Notes: generated from the sequence alone by a model not told the origin. 64,000 nucleotides of DNA from Argyresthia goedartella (GCA_949825045.1 OX463809.1:5731501-5795500); one strand, 5' to 3'; positions 10,254-20,878 are shown, counted from the first letter of the stretch. Numbers and translations: made by a program.

Positions 10254-10349
10254 CAAACACACACACAAACACACACACACACACACACACACCCACACAC
10301 ACACACACACACACACAATCACAAAACACACACACACACACACACACCG
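10254..10349 (+). repeat. (CA)n microsatellite
   Basis: About 95 bases of nearly pure AC dinucleotides with a few interruptions. A shorter GT-rich stretch lies at 10511-10548 inside the hairpin loop of the next feature. Confidence 0.97.
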
Positions 10350-10721
10350 TCACATAGGGCGTCACGACAACATTAAGCACAGTTAAGATTATTATATATT
10401 ATTATTGTTATAATGCGGAAATCTAAGCAGACTTATTATAGGTAAAATATAAATTCCATTTTGAGAAGTTACAGATAAAGAACATATGCATTTTTATTAG
10501 AGAAGGAAATTGTGTGTGTGTGTCTGTGTGTGTGTGTGAGTGTGCGAGCTAAAATTTCCTTCTCTAATGAAAATGCATATGTTCTTTATCTGTAACTTCT
10601 CAAAATGGAATTACTTTTATATTTAACCTATGATAAGTCTGCTTAGATTTCCGCATTATAACAATAATAATATATGTATAATAATCTTAACTGTGCTTAA
10701 TGTTGTCGTGACGCCCACGAT
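10350..10721. repeat. Long inverted repeat, arms about 160 bp
   Basis: The arms 10356-10511 and 10553-10716 are reverse complements over essentially their whole length (for example GGGCGTCACGACAACATTAA on the left and TTAATGTTGTCGTGACGCCC on the right). They are separated by a loop of about 40 bases containing GT repeats. A few small indels separate the arms. The right arm continues directly into LINE 3' UTR sequence, so the left arm is probably an inverted duplication of that UTR. A transcript would fold into a dsRNA hairpin of about 160 bp. Confidence 0.93.
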
Positions 10722-10856
10722 ACAGGCCATGCCTAGTGTGGGGCACCGTTACTACTATTGACTTACACAAAGATGGACTATACTTATGCATATTTGTAAC
10801 TGCTACTCATGTTAATGTGTATCATTCTTTTTACGTAATAAATTTATTTGTATTTG

Positions 10857-11266
10857 TATCGATAAAAGGGGTCATTAGCTCACTGTTAAATACCAGCCTT
10901 TTAAAATATCGATAAACAAAGTAGTATATATTTTTTGTCGATAGCCGTACTTATATCGAAACTTACCCCATTACTGGTATTCAATAAAATTGTAAATTCC
11001 TACCTGACCTGTCATAAACTATATTGGTTTCAGTCTTACAAAGTATGAGTAAATAGTGTCAGTATATTAACTTTTGTGCATGGAAAATAGCCACCTCTTT
11101 TTAATTTATTTACGTTATTTATTTGGTCTGACGAGCTTTCAGTGTCAGTTCACGGACTTCAGTGTTCCGTTCGGTTTCGCTGCTTATTTTTTAGACGTTT
11201 TTGATAAAAGTACTAAAATTAACAGTTTTTCCTGGATTTTTCTGTAAAATATAGGTATATATATAT
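10857..11266. other. Non-coding; contains dispersed repeat at 11120-11235
   Basis: No gene. The stretch 11120-11235 is the inverted partner of 2340-2470. Confidence 0.5.
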
Positions 11267-11548
11267 TGTAAGGTTCGATATTTGTTTATGCGATTATATG
11301 GTATACGGGCCTCTTTAGAGTGGGTGTCACTTTGACACTGTTACTTATTTGTAGTTTTAAAAAAGAAAGAGGCTTGGATGTGGGAAGTCAATGTGACACA
11401 CTTCACCGTAGGCTTGGCCAGTGACTGATCTAAATTTTATAGTTAGGATAGCTTAATGGCTATCGAGCCAGTTGTGGATCCCTTTTATAAAAAGTGTAAA
11501 CTAAAGAAATAAAAACAGAACAGTTTAAACTAAACAGTCTTCATCTTT
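11267..11548 (+). repeat. 5' LTR of the gypsy element
   Basis: It matches 16982-17264 over its length with only scattered differences. It contains TTATATGGTATACGGGCCTC and the AATAAA near its end (about 11510). The exact 3' end is uncertain by a few bases. Confidence 0.92.
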
Positions 11549-11577
11549 CATGCATCAGCCCAGCCGTTGCAGATCAA

Positions 11578-13578
11578 GTGGGTGCGAGATGTGTGCAAGA
11601 AGAGAAAAGACGGGTTAAGGCGGTAAATGGAAGTTTGCTGCAAATTGTAGGGAAATGTGTTATAGATTTTAGTTTGGACAATTTTAGCTTTTCACAGGAA
11701 TTTTTAGTAATAACTGATTTAAATTGTAGCATTATTTTAGGGGTGGATTTTTTAATAAAGAACGGTATGAATATTGATTTTGTTCATTCGTGTATGTGTT
11801 TTTTCCAGGGAAAAATACCGTTTTTCAATAATTTCCATACGAAACAAAACACGACGCCGGTAAAACGAAATGTCATGTGCGTAGGGATTCTTTCAAAACA
11901 AAAGATAGGGTCGGACTTTCTAGACGGTTCTAGAAGGAAACAAGTGAACTTCGGGGAAACCACGGTTATCGAGGATCGTGACATGATAAATTTTATCGAC
12001 TTTCAGGAGTTAAGAAAGGGCGATTACGTTTATTTCTCGGGGTTATCGGATTCGTGCGAATTTGCGTTTGGGGTAGAAGATAAACGGTTTATCGTAAGTG
12101 AGGATTTATGTGAGAATGATAAGCGGGTATTATTGGCGTTGTTGGATAGGAATGCGGATAGATTTGCGTTTGCAACTGACCAGTTAGGTAGGTCGGAGAT
12201 AGTGTCGGTCGATATTAAGACTTATGATGAAGAGCCGGTTCATTGTCACCCGTATCGCGTTTCGCCGGTGCAACGGGAAGTTATTGAGGAGCAGGTCGCG
12301 GAGATGTTGAAACTAGGTGTTATTAGGGAATCCACTAGTTCTTATGCTGCGCCCGTTGTGTTAATTAAAAAGCCCGATGATTCATGGAGGTTTTGTATAG
12401 ATTATCGGAAATTAAATAAGAAAATTTGTGGGGATAATTATCCTATTCCGCGGATAGAAGACATTGTCGATAGTTTGGCCGGGGCCAAGTATTTTGCGGG
12501 GTTAGATCTCAATTCAGGTTATTGGCAGACGGTTATTACGGAAGGTAGGCATAAAACGGCTTTTGTCACGACCACGGGTCTTTATGAATTTAATGTTGTT
12601 CCGTTCGGTTTGGCAACGAGTCAAGCGGTTTTCCAACGGATGATGGATAAAGTTTTAGCGGATTTAAGATTTAAAGGGGTTATGGTTTACGTAGACAATG
12701 TAATTGTGTATGGTAGAACGTTCGAGGAGTTTACCGATACGTTGCAGAAAGTTTTTGGGCGGTTTAGAGAAGCGAACTTGACCTTCAAGCCATCCAAATA
12801 TAAATTCGGTTTTTGCGAGATTGAGATGCTAGGTTATCTAATCTCGAATGAAGGAGTAAAACCTAGTGAGAAAAAGCTGAAGGCTATGCAACAGGTTCCA
12901 ACTCCCACATCTACGAAGGATGTGAAACAATTATTAGGTTTATTTTCTTATTATAGAAAATTTGTATCGAATTTTGCGAGAATATCGTTACCTCTCACTA
13001 AATTATTGAAAAAGGGGGTAAAGTTTCAATGAAATGAAGAATTGCAGAATTCGTTCGAGTATATAAAGAAGGTTATGTGTAGTGCGCCAATACTTTCCTA
13101 TTATTCGGGGGATAAGTCGGTTACTACGAGAGTTTATGTGGATGCGTCTAACGAGTCGTTGGGTGCAGTATTGATGCAGGGCGTTGAAAAAATTAGTCCG
13201 GTTGCCTATGCGTCTAGGAAGTTAACGGATGCGGAGAAAAAATATAGTACGACGGAGAAAGAGTGTCTGGGGTTAGTGTGGGCGTTAAGGCACTATAGGC
13301 ATTATCTTTGGGGATCGTATTTTCAGGTTGTTACAGACCATAGCGCGTTATGTTGGTTACAGTCGAAAAAAGATATGACTGGTAGGTTAGCGCGATGGGC
13401 GTTAGCGATACAAGAATGGGATTTCGAGATAGTTCATTGCTCGGGGAAAAGCAATGTAGTGGCAGTTTTTTTGAGTAGGAATCCGCTAATGGAAGAAGGG
13501 AAATGGGAAAACGAAGGACCTCAGTCTTCTTCTCGTTCTGAACCTGATGATGATGGTTTGGAAGTTTTTAGTACATAG
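11578..13578 (+). pseudogene. gypsy pol: protease end, reverse transcriptase, RNase H
   Basis: The open frame enters at the end of an aspartic protease (ILGVDFLIKNGM, about 11738). RT follows with YRVSPVQREVIEEQ, VLIKKPDDSWRFCIDYRKLN, AGLDLNSGYWQ and NVVPFGLATSQAVFQ. The catalytic box reads YVDNVIVYG instead of Y-x-D-D, so the second active-site Asp is lost. A TGA at 13030-13032 interrupts the frame where a Trp codon is expected. RNase H follows in the same frame (VYVDASNESLGAVLM, TEKECLGLVWAL, VVTDHSALCWL), and its usual last Asp (in D-A-L-S-R) reads V-F-L-S-R. The product would copy element RNA into DNA; this copy cannot. Confidence 0.92.
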
Positions 13579-14882
13579 TCAGGTCATAAGTTCTGTCACA
13601 TGCGCAATATGAAATAATTTAGACATGTTTATTATTTATGTAAACATTTATATAGCAAAATGAACTTAATAAAACATAGATTCTTATGGTAATAAAGTTT
13701 ATTCAAAATGACGCCCGCGATTTTGAATACAGGCCTTTATTCTGCGCGGCCAGTCGTCTATCGCAGCACGTACGAGGTCCATGTCAATATCGGCGGCTGC
13801 CTTAATCAAGGATGCCTTGAGTGACTCCAAATCAGGATGAGGCTTTGAGCAGGCCTTTTCCTCCAAGTGTTGCCATATCTTGTAATCTAACGGACTCAAA
13901 TCTGGACTGGAGGAGGGCCAGTCTTCGTGCCGGATGAAGTCGATTTCACGCGCCGCCAGCCAGTCTTGTGTGCTTTTCGCTCTATGAGCTGGCGCAGAAT
14001 CTTGTTGGAATACCCAGTGACTGTTATTAAACATGGTATGAGAAACAGGTTCCACAAGGTTCTTGAGGACTGTATTTTGATACACAACTGCATTCGTTTT
14101 TACGCCTTTCTCACAAAAATATACCTCAGTTAAGCCCCAATAAGAGACTCCCAACCAAACCATGAGCGAGGATGGAAAATGACCTCGTTGGTCACGCGGA
14201 ATACGGTTGCTCGCTTCTTCACTGCTGTGTGCGTGCACCTTATCATTTTGTTTGTTGTAGCTCTCTTCCACGGTGAAAAATTTTTCATCCGAAAAAAGAA
14301 TTTCCCGATGCTTTTTTCCCGCGTACCACTTCAACAAAGCGCGGCATCTCTTCAGTCTCAGGTCCATTAAACGAGCGTCCAAACGATGTCCTGTTTTTCT
14401 TCGATATGCCCTAAGCCCTAAGTCTTCATTTAACACCCTTTTCACCGTGGTCCTGCTTAACCCCACCTGAAGGGCCAACAGTTTCTGCTTACGTATGGGA
14501 TTTCTTTGAATTCGCGCCTTCACAGCTTTTATCACTGCTGGAGTCCTAACAGAGCGAGGGCGACCACTTCTTGACCTGTCATCTACACTAGAGTCTTCAT
14601 TGTATCGTTTTATGGTACGATAAACGAATCTTTTGGTTATATTCAAATTTTTCAGTAAGTCGAAAATCTGAATTGGCGCGTAACCGCAACGATGCAACGC
14701 AATAACTGCAACACGGTCTTCTTGAAGTGTCCACTCCATATTTAAAAATGAGGAAAATTCTAAAAAGTACACATTTTTATTTTCATGAAAATTGCGAAAT
14801 TCGAATTCAATAAACTTTTTTGTGGCCAGCGTTCTAAATTCAAAAGTTTTTATTGTGTGACAGAACTTATGACCTGGCTGTG
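13574..14882 (-). mobile_element. DD37D mariner-like transposon inserted in the gypsy element
   Basis: Terminal inverted repeats of 27 bp at 13574-13600 and the reverse of 14856-14882 share CAGGTCATAAGTTCTGTCAC and differ at two bases. TA duplications flank them at 13572-13573 and 14883-14884. Removing the element and one TA leaves the gypsy pol frame in phase, proving it inserted there. It is 1309 bp with one intact transposase frame. Confidence 0.96.
13699..14739 (-). CDS. Mariner-like transposase, DD37D type, 346 aa
   Basis: The enzyme cuts the element at its ends and inserts it at TA. The N-terminal part is a paired HTH DNA-binding region (MEWTLQEDRVAVIALHRCGY, then KRFVYRTIKRYNED and RSRSGRPRSVRTP). 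The catalytic triad is D152 (LFSDEKFF), D248 (FQQDSAPAH) and D286 (SPDLSPLDYKIW). There are 37 residues between the second and third, which is the DD37D (maT-like) arrangement rather than DD34D. Length is normal for the family and no stop interrupts it. The frame is open upstream to 14772 but the first ATG is at 14739. It is probably competent, as only the TIR mismatches argue against recent activity. Confidence 0.93.
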   Translation of the reverse strand: MEWTLQEDRVAVIALHRCGYAPIQIFDLLKNLNITKRFVYRTIKRYNEDSSVDDRSRSGRPRSVRTPAVIKAVKARIQRNPIRKQKLLALQVGLSRTTVKRVLNEDLGLRAYRRKTGHRLDARLMDLRLKRCRALLKWYAGKKHREILFSDEKFFTVEESYNKQNDKVHAHSSEEASNRIPRDQRGHFPSSLMVWLGVSYWGLTEVYFCEKGVKTNAVVYQNTVLKNLVEPVSHTMFNNSHWVFQQDSAPAHRAKSTQDWLAAREIDFIRHEDWPSSSPDLSPLDYKIWQHLEEKACSKPHPDLESLKASLIKAAADIDMDLVRAAIDDWPRRIKACIQNRGRHFE

Positions 14883-14884
14883 TA

Positions 14885-15218
14885 TAATTGTAGAGTCGTT
14901 ACAGGCGGATCAAGCGAACGATTCATTTTGTAGTAGATGGTTAACGCGGTTGAGCGAACGTCCGGAAGCGTGGCGTAGCGGTTTTTGTTTGAGAAATAAT
15001 TTATTATATAAAAGCGTACGTAGAGATGGAGAAATTAGGGAGGTATTAGTATTGCCTAGGTCTTTGTTTCAAAATGTAATGAACAAATTACATGATGAGG
15101 CGTGGACAGGAGGTCATTTGGGTCTCGCAAAGACGTTGAAGAGGTTTCGGTCGAAATATTTCATGCCGAAAGCCGATAAGGAGATAGAGCGTTATATAGC
15201 TTCGTGCGTGCCGAGTTA
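14885..15218 (+). pseudogene. gypsy integrase, zinc-binding N-terminal part
   Basis: This continues the pol frame after the mariner. It contains the linker (ERPEAWRSGFCLRNNLLYKS) and the H-H-C part of the HHCC zinc finger (LHDEAWTGGHLGLAKTLKRF ... YIASC). The final Cys of the pair is absent: the frame reads CVPS and then stops. The catalytic core that should follow is missing; about 125 bases of unrelated-looking sequence come next. Confidence 0.85.
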
Positions 15219-15345
15219 AGAAAGGAAATTAGGTAGGTAATATTTTTAAAATTTTAAGACTGACCTGCGGGTGAAATAAATTCTCTCAATAGCCCGGGAG
15301 GCCACTCGGTTATTTTGCGAGTTACTCGAGCGCGTCATTTAATAT

Positions 15346-15600
15346 ATGGGAAACACTAAACAGAGTAACGGTTTGGTAGAGCGAATGAATAGAACGTTAA
15401 CTTCGATGTTATCAAAATATTTAGGTAGTAATCAAAGGCGGATAACGGGAAGATGTATGAAGTTGGCACGTCTGTATCAAGGACCATACAAGGTCATTGA
15501 GATCTTTGGGAGGTCTAATGTGCTGATTCGTCATCTGAACTCACGGTCACAGGGCGTAATTGTTAACACAAATCGTTTAAAACGCTTTGTGCTGCGTTGA
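15346..15600 (+). pseudogene. gypsy integrase, C-terminal remnant
   Basis: It encodes SNGLVERMNRTLTSMLSKYL, the last helix of the integrase core with its Glu. A short unrelated joint follows and then the C-terminal domain (LYQGPYKVIEIFGRSNVLIR ... TNRLKRF). The core Asp residues and much of the region between the two parts are deleted. It ends in TGA at 15598-15600. Confidence 0.85.
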
Positions 15601-16981
15601 GGAGTTCGTCTGATATTAAATAATTATACATTAGGAGTATAATACAATTTTATCCCGGTTTATGGTTTGTGGTTTGTGTATGCGGTAGTGTTATGAATTG
15701 TTTATTAACCGGTGTTTCTTTTCATGTTGTTGCTGAACTATAATGTCTGGTGAGGACCGTACACCAAAGACCGAAGAAATATCTGTAACATACTAAATTT
15801 CCGTGGTAGATTACCTTTATATGAGAAACTTTTATAAACGACAGTTCGAATAATTGTTTGAACCGATCGCCGGGTTTTATCTTTGAGAGCAGTATGACGA
15901 GGCAATAGCTATTTGTCATAGGGTTCTGTTTTGGTTCCCGCGTTCTTAAAGTATAGAGTTGGGATGATTTGGTAAGGGGAGAGTATGGGTTGTATAACGA
16001 AGTTGGTAACGAAGTTTTCTCAATGAAAGTAATTTCTGATGTGGGATAACTCGGGTATTCGATACACATTCGAGATTCCTTGTAGTGTCTTTACTTGGGT
16101 AATTGGTTGCAACTCACGGCGATTATCTTAAACTGTTAATAGTAAAAGATAGTTTACTGAATTCCAATGGATTAGTTGAGATATTGTATGTTGTAGTATC
16201 GGTTTTAAAGCTAGTTGATTTCATCGTATTATTGGAACGTATTTTAATGAACTCATTCGTAAGCTGTGGCTTAGTAATACGGTTCTTAAGATTAATCCTG
16301 TTAATATGGTTGACGTTTCCTATATTTGAAAATGATATTTTTTTTCTTTGATCTTTGCCTGCGTTAATTTTTGAAATATTTCCATTCGGTGGAAAGAGTT
16401 CACAATGTGTTCACAATTGTTATATGCAAAGATCGAGTTGTGTTAATTTTAGGAGCGAAGGTATTATAGTTGTCTGATAAGTTTTTCGCTAGTTTTTACT
16501 GTCAGAAAATTTGTCGAACGATAACCATTCGAGAAGCTAAATCTTAGCTAGATTCAGCTGTTTGCCTTCGTATTGTAATTGAGAGTTTTCTTGCGTTAGG
16601 TAGGTTAGTGTTAAGCCGCGAATAATTGTATGATGGGATCATAGGGTGTTATAATTTAAGTTTTTTAAGGTGCATAGCCTACACATTAAGTGTAGTTTGG
16701 TTTTGTTATTTAATGTTTAATTGAGTAGGTTAAATGGGATGGTTGGACGGATAAGGATTAGGGTACTCGATGTTATTTGAAATTATCCTTGCGGCATATT
16801 TACTGTTTTTTAGATTTCAAGCATAGCAAGCTCACTTAATGTTAACATTTAATGTTTTTTTAGATTTTGGATTTTGAGATAGGGTTGTCATTTTAGATTT
16901 TAGACTTTGAGTTAGGGTTGCCACTTTGAAAAAAAAAAAAAAACCGTTGGAATTTTTTTTTTGAAGGGAGGGGGGAATGAT
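15601..16981 (+). other. gypsy 3' region without recognisable gene
   Basis: About 1.4 kb between pol and the 3' LTR. Only short frames are present and none shows an envelope signature. It ends in the purine tract AAGGGAGGGGGGAATGA beside the LTR, the likely plus-strand primer. Confidence 0.6.
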
Positions 16982-17264
16982 TGTAAGGTTCGATATTTGT
17001 TTATGCGATTATATGGTATACGGGCCTCTTTAGAGTGGGTGTCACTTTGACACTGTTACTTATTTGTAGTTTTAAAAAAGAAAGAGGCTTGGATGTGGGA
17101 AGTCAATGTGACACACCTCACCGTAAGCTTCGGCCAGTGATTGAACTAAATTTTATATTTAGGATAGCTTAATGGCTATCGAGCCAGTTGTGGATCCCTT
17201 TTATAAGAAGTGTAAACTAAAGAAATAAAAACAGAACAGTTTAAACTAAACAGTCTTCATCTTT
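16982..17264 (+). repeat. 3' LTR of the gypsy element
   Basis: Match to the 5' LTR as described there. Confidence 0.92.
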
Positions 17265-17279
17265 ATCATATAGTGGTTA

Positions 17280-18058
17280 GGATCACTACATTAGTGCTAG
17301 GAGTACTACAATACACATATATATATATAAATCCCGCAACCTATTTGGCGTCCTTTTACTTTGCATTATTATGGCGTCCACCAGATGACGTTGACTTATT
17401 GAAACTTTTTGAATGTATACTGATACATTGAACCTATCTTACGACAGTAACCATCTTTTTTTAATTATAAACTCTAAAATGTTGATATAAAAATATATGT
17501 ATATATATGTGTATGCCAATCACTATGCAACCAATCTAAACACCCTTCCATAATCATCCGCCGTATATTTTATAATAATTTTTACATTATCGACTATATT
17601 ACGTCCACGTGTTTATGCGACGTTGCCAAACTTCCAATAACTGCAAGCATACAAATTTAAGCTTTAATACAATCGACAGCGGTCTGATTTGCTTGCAAAG
17701 CTTAGAATGCAAAAACAATCCCAGAAACATGTGTTCGACGGACAGAAACAGAATCCCATTAAAAGCACCATAGTATCGATTGAAAGACTATGCGGGCAGT
17801 GTGGGGTGCTCTAGAAGACAGCAAGCTGGATAGATATTACGAGCCGGGTAGACGGCGTAGGCGGATGAAGGAGCCAAAACAACAAAACAATATGGAAATA
17901 ACATTATTTATTGATGTTATAAGATCACTGAACTGTTAAACCTAAACAGTGAAATAGAAAAATAAACGTATGTATAATTTAAACAAGTCCCATACATGTT
18001 TTGAAAGATTTTTGGCTCCTATGTCCCTAAAAAATTAAAACATTTAAAAAATCTACCA
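17280..18058. other. Repeat-like AT-rich sequence, no gene
   Basis: Contains the blocks CTATTTGGCGTCC and ATGGCGTCCACC (17340-17385), which recur inverted at 33720-33770 next to TA repeats, so it belongs to a dispersed family. No open frame of interest. Confidence 0.5.
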
Positions 18059-18545
18059 TATTCGGACGCAAAACCAAATACGGTGTGAAATTTTTATCCC
18101 ATCTGGCATCCGTATATGTGTCTCAAAAATATGCAGCCTGGAATTAACTAACACATATTTATTACTAAGTTAGTAACATTATTTTTATAACGGAACCACA
18201 ACTAGTGCGCTACAAGACAAATCACAAAGATTATTGTTTACTGAAATATAAAAACAAACACATATATGGGCGCCAAACTAAACACGATATCTACGATTTT
18301 GATATATCTGGCATCCGCATATAAGTATAAATGTTCTTAAAAAATAGTCCTTCTAGAACTAATAAATTCACATTTGTCACAAAGTGACAGTAAGCACAAC
18401 AAAAGCATAATTAGGGCGCTACAAAACATTACACAATGGTTATTTTTTACTGAAATAACAAACCAAAAACATATATGGATGCCAAACTAAACACAGTATG
18501 AATAATTTTCAAATATCTGGCGTCCCAATATATATGTTGTTGTTT
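18059..18545. repeat. Degenerate tandem repeat, period about 206 bp, 2.3 copies
   Basis: Units start near 18059, 18265 and 18474. Each begins with a variant of ATGGATGCCAAACTAAACAC, followed about 45 bases later by ATCTGGCATCC. The first two share the later block GCGCTACAA...TTTACTGAAATA. The units have diverged by many substitutions. Confidence 0.75.
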
Positions 18546-18639
18546 CATTCATATCGTTCTATTGCGAATCCAGGCTATATGCTTTTAGTATAACAGTTAA
18601 ATGTCACTGAATAGTGTTGTAGTAATTGTATCTACTTAC

Positions 18640-18775
18640 CATAATTTTCTTCCTCCTCGTCAGTGGAGAAATAAATCGGCAAAATGTGTTTCCGCCTTTC
18701 ATTTTCTTGTTGCTCAATCTTTTTTAACTTCTCCTTATAGTGTAGGATTTGTTCTTCGGCCGTACGTTTCGGCAT
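18640..18775 (-). pseudogene. Second DIRS-type gag start exon
   Basis: ATG at 18775 opens 45 codons starting MPKRTAEEQILHYKEKLKKI and ending in an acidic run (STDEEEENY), then a consensus donor (G/GTAAGT at 18640). The start MPKR followed by a Lys/Glu-rich coiled coil is like the gag start of the neighbouring DIRS element (MPKRRRSRSYDDEIDKYRRK at 24851). Upstream sequence (18880-18940) has the same arrangement of a GC patch then poly-A/T as the DIRS terminal repeat. I infer a remnant of a second, related element; no other part was found. Confidence 0.5.
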
Positions 18776-19185
18776 TCTAGTACAAAGCTACACTTCAGTA
18801 GTTACTTGAGATAAAAAATTTGGAATAACGAATTTCAAATAAAGTGTGTGCACGTTGCCTCGCACGACAAAGGAATGGAGGCTTGACCGGCCGGCACTGG
18901 CCAGGCAAAGTGGGGGGTAGTAAAAAAAAAAAAAAACCGAATAAATTCGGGCTATAAATGTGCGAATGTTGCCTTGTAGGTTAGGGGGACTACCTAGTTA
19001 ATAATATATCTGAAGAATGAAGTGACGAACGTATAATTACCACTACTCATTGAAATGTGAGGGTAGTTAACACATTTTAATACACAAGAGAGATTAGGTA
19101 CGAGGTTCAATAAATCCGGATCGTACAGTAGCGCCTTCTATTACTTCTCATTACCACAGTAAACGAATTAAGAAAATTAACAAAG

Positions 19186-19415
19186 AATTTATGATTAAAC
19201 GAACTTACCTTAAGTGAAGTTCTATCAAAATTATGCGAAGCACCTCGTCCGAAGAGATTAGTAAGGAGAATATTTATGATACACATGTAGTAATACGTAT
19301 TGTGCACCGCTCTGCACTTTAGTTGAGAATATATTTTGTTACTTTCAGTTTTTTTTTTTTTTTTGTGAGGTACATAGATATTTTGCCTAGCCGGCAGCGC
19401 CCATCGATCTCGCGC
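19186..19415 (-). repeat. DIRS 3' terminal repeat
   Basis: Inverted relative to 24917-25110. It extends about 60 bases further outward (to 19186) than the 5' repeat, through CTTACCTTAAGTGAAGTTCT. That extra part is also present, reversed, in the internal region, which fixes the element end near 19186. Confidence 0.88.
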
Positions 19416-19504
19416 TTCATTTAGTTTAGAGTCCTATTAACTCATTTGATGATAAAATCCTGGCTCATTAATAAGGGTGCGAATAGCTTGGGTTGGGAGG
19501 GAGT

Positions 19505-19645
19505 TACTAATCTCTTCGGACGAGGTGCTTCGCATAATTTTGATAGAACTTCACTTAAGGTAAGTTCGTTTAATCATAAATTATGCTCGCACCTCGTCCT
19601 TCAGGATTAGTAAGGAGAATATTTATGATACACATGTAGATTTTG
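19505..19645. repeat. DIRS internal complementary region (circle junction)
   Basis: Its left part (19512-19583) is the reverse complement of the 3' outer end, including CTTCGGACGAGGTGCTTCGC. Its right part (19583-19640) equals, on the plus strand, the reverse complement of the 5' outer end, including GCACCTCGTCCTTCAGGATT. The two meet around CATAAATTATGCTC. Such a fused copy is the template used to complete DIRS circles. Confidence 0.9.
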
Positions 19646-19898
19646 AGAGCACTCAGGATTTTTTATCAATGAGCATATTTTTATAAATGATGAACATATT
19701 TTATATCCAGTAAGTATTATTATTTAGAAATCATAAATTTTAAACCACAGTTTTTCTTACTTAGTATAATCAGTTTTTATTTTAGTTAACGCAAAGAAAT
19801 CCTTTTAACATTAAGGGATTACAATTGTTTGCAATATAATTACATGTATTTTCGTATATGTATAACAACAATAGGAACTATGAGTTACAGCGTACGAC
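19646..19898. other. DIRS sequence between internal region and recombinase stop
   Basis: About 250 bases of non-coding, AT-rich sequence. Confidence 0.5.
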
Positions 19899-20878
19899 TT
19901 AATCAAAAACAGATGTCGCTAGCGAAACATTTTCGGTGGCTGATATGACTCTATTGTAAAATTTGGCAAAGGTATTGGAGTTTACTTAATATTAAGTTTA
20001 ATATTAAATAAATATATGTCACTCCATCCTGCGGTGTTACGAATGGTCTCAATACTGACACCGAGAGACCTAGCCCTAGACGTAGCGGCGTGCCGCGTCG
20101 AGTGCGCGGAGAATACCGCAGTGTCCAGCCCGCTGTCTCCGAGCGTGCGCTTGATCCAGCGACTTAAGCTCTGAGGGCCAACGGCTAAGTGTGGTTTCTT
20201 TAAACCTATAAAGAGGGTTTCACACTTTCTAAGGGAACTAGTTTTGTCGATATAGGCGAGTAAGGCTGCTGCTGGACATATAGTGGGCTTTTCTTTGAAA
20301 TGGGGTATGACTAGGATAGGCTGCTTACTACCAGGCCAAGACGTCTTTATAATGTCTGGGATCTTGATAATTATTTGGTCGCTTCGTTTTTCTATATTTA
20401 TGGTTTTAATTTTAGAAAACGTTTGCACTCTGTGTGCTGTTGCCAATGCTAAAAGAGTGATTGTCTTCTTTGAAGACAATTGCTCCAAGCGAAGGTCTTC
20501 ATTTGGGTAGGAACCACTGAGATGATCTAACACTATATTTGTGTCCCATGTAATGTCGTATCTAGGTAATGGTGGCCGAAGTCGGAAAACCCCTTTAAAG
20601 AATCGTTGTAAAATGTCATTATTAGATATTATTGGTCCTAATATTAAGGATAAGGCTGAACGACATGAATTAAGGGTCCCATATTGACTACCGTTCTCAT
20701 ATTGTTGGGTAAGGAAATCCACAACCACATGTACAGGCACACTGAAATAGTTGAGTGAGCGCTGGTTGCAGAAAGTCCACCACTTTTTTAGGCATACATC
20801 ATATTGTTTTATTGTGTTTGGCGCTAACGAAGCTACCATTATATCTAAGGCCGAGTTAGAGAGGCCCCTATTTGTCAA
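19899..20878 (-). pseudogene. DIRS tyrosine recombinase, frame broken before the catalytic Tyr
   Basis: The enzyme would insert the circular element by site-specific recombination. The frame opens in overlap with the end of RNase H and runs through an N-terminal core-binding region (LAPNTIKQYDVCLKKWWTF). The catalytic domain has the first Arg in ATAHRVQTF and the H-x-x-R box in HSTRHAATSRA, then TAGW. Just after AGW an AT-rich insertion of about 45 bases (around 19976-20022) makes the frame end at 19982. The true C-terminus lies beyond it in another frame: TFAKFYNRVISATEN with the catalytic Tyr (19951-19970), stop at 19899-19901. Confidence 0.9.

Larger units (their letters stand above)
11267..17264 (+). 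mobile_element. Defective gypsy-type LTR retrotransposon with a mariner inside
   Basis: Direct LTRs of about 282 bp lie at 11267-11548 and 16982-17264. They start TGTAAGGTTCGATA and end near CAGTCTTCATCTTT, and differ at roughly 8-10 positions. A purine-rich tract (about 16964-16980) precedes the 3' LTR. The 5' LTR runs almost directly into the end of the protease, so gag and most of protease are deleted. The order protease end, RT, RNase H, integrase is that of Metaviridae (gypsy). Two stops, active-site changes and loss of the integrase core make it inactive. The region 15601-16960 has no coding domain I recognise. Target duplication was not resolved because the flank is TATATA. Confidence 0.93.

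Noticed and set aside
10099..10380. 93-codon frame rich in Cys and Val
   Set aside because: Translation of the CA microsatellite in reverse.
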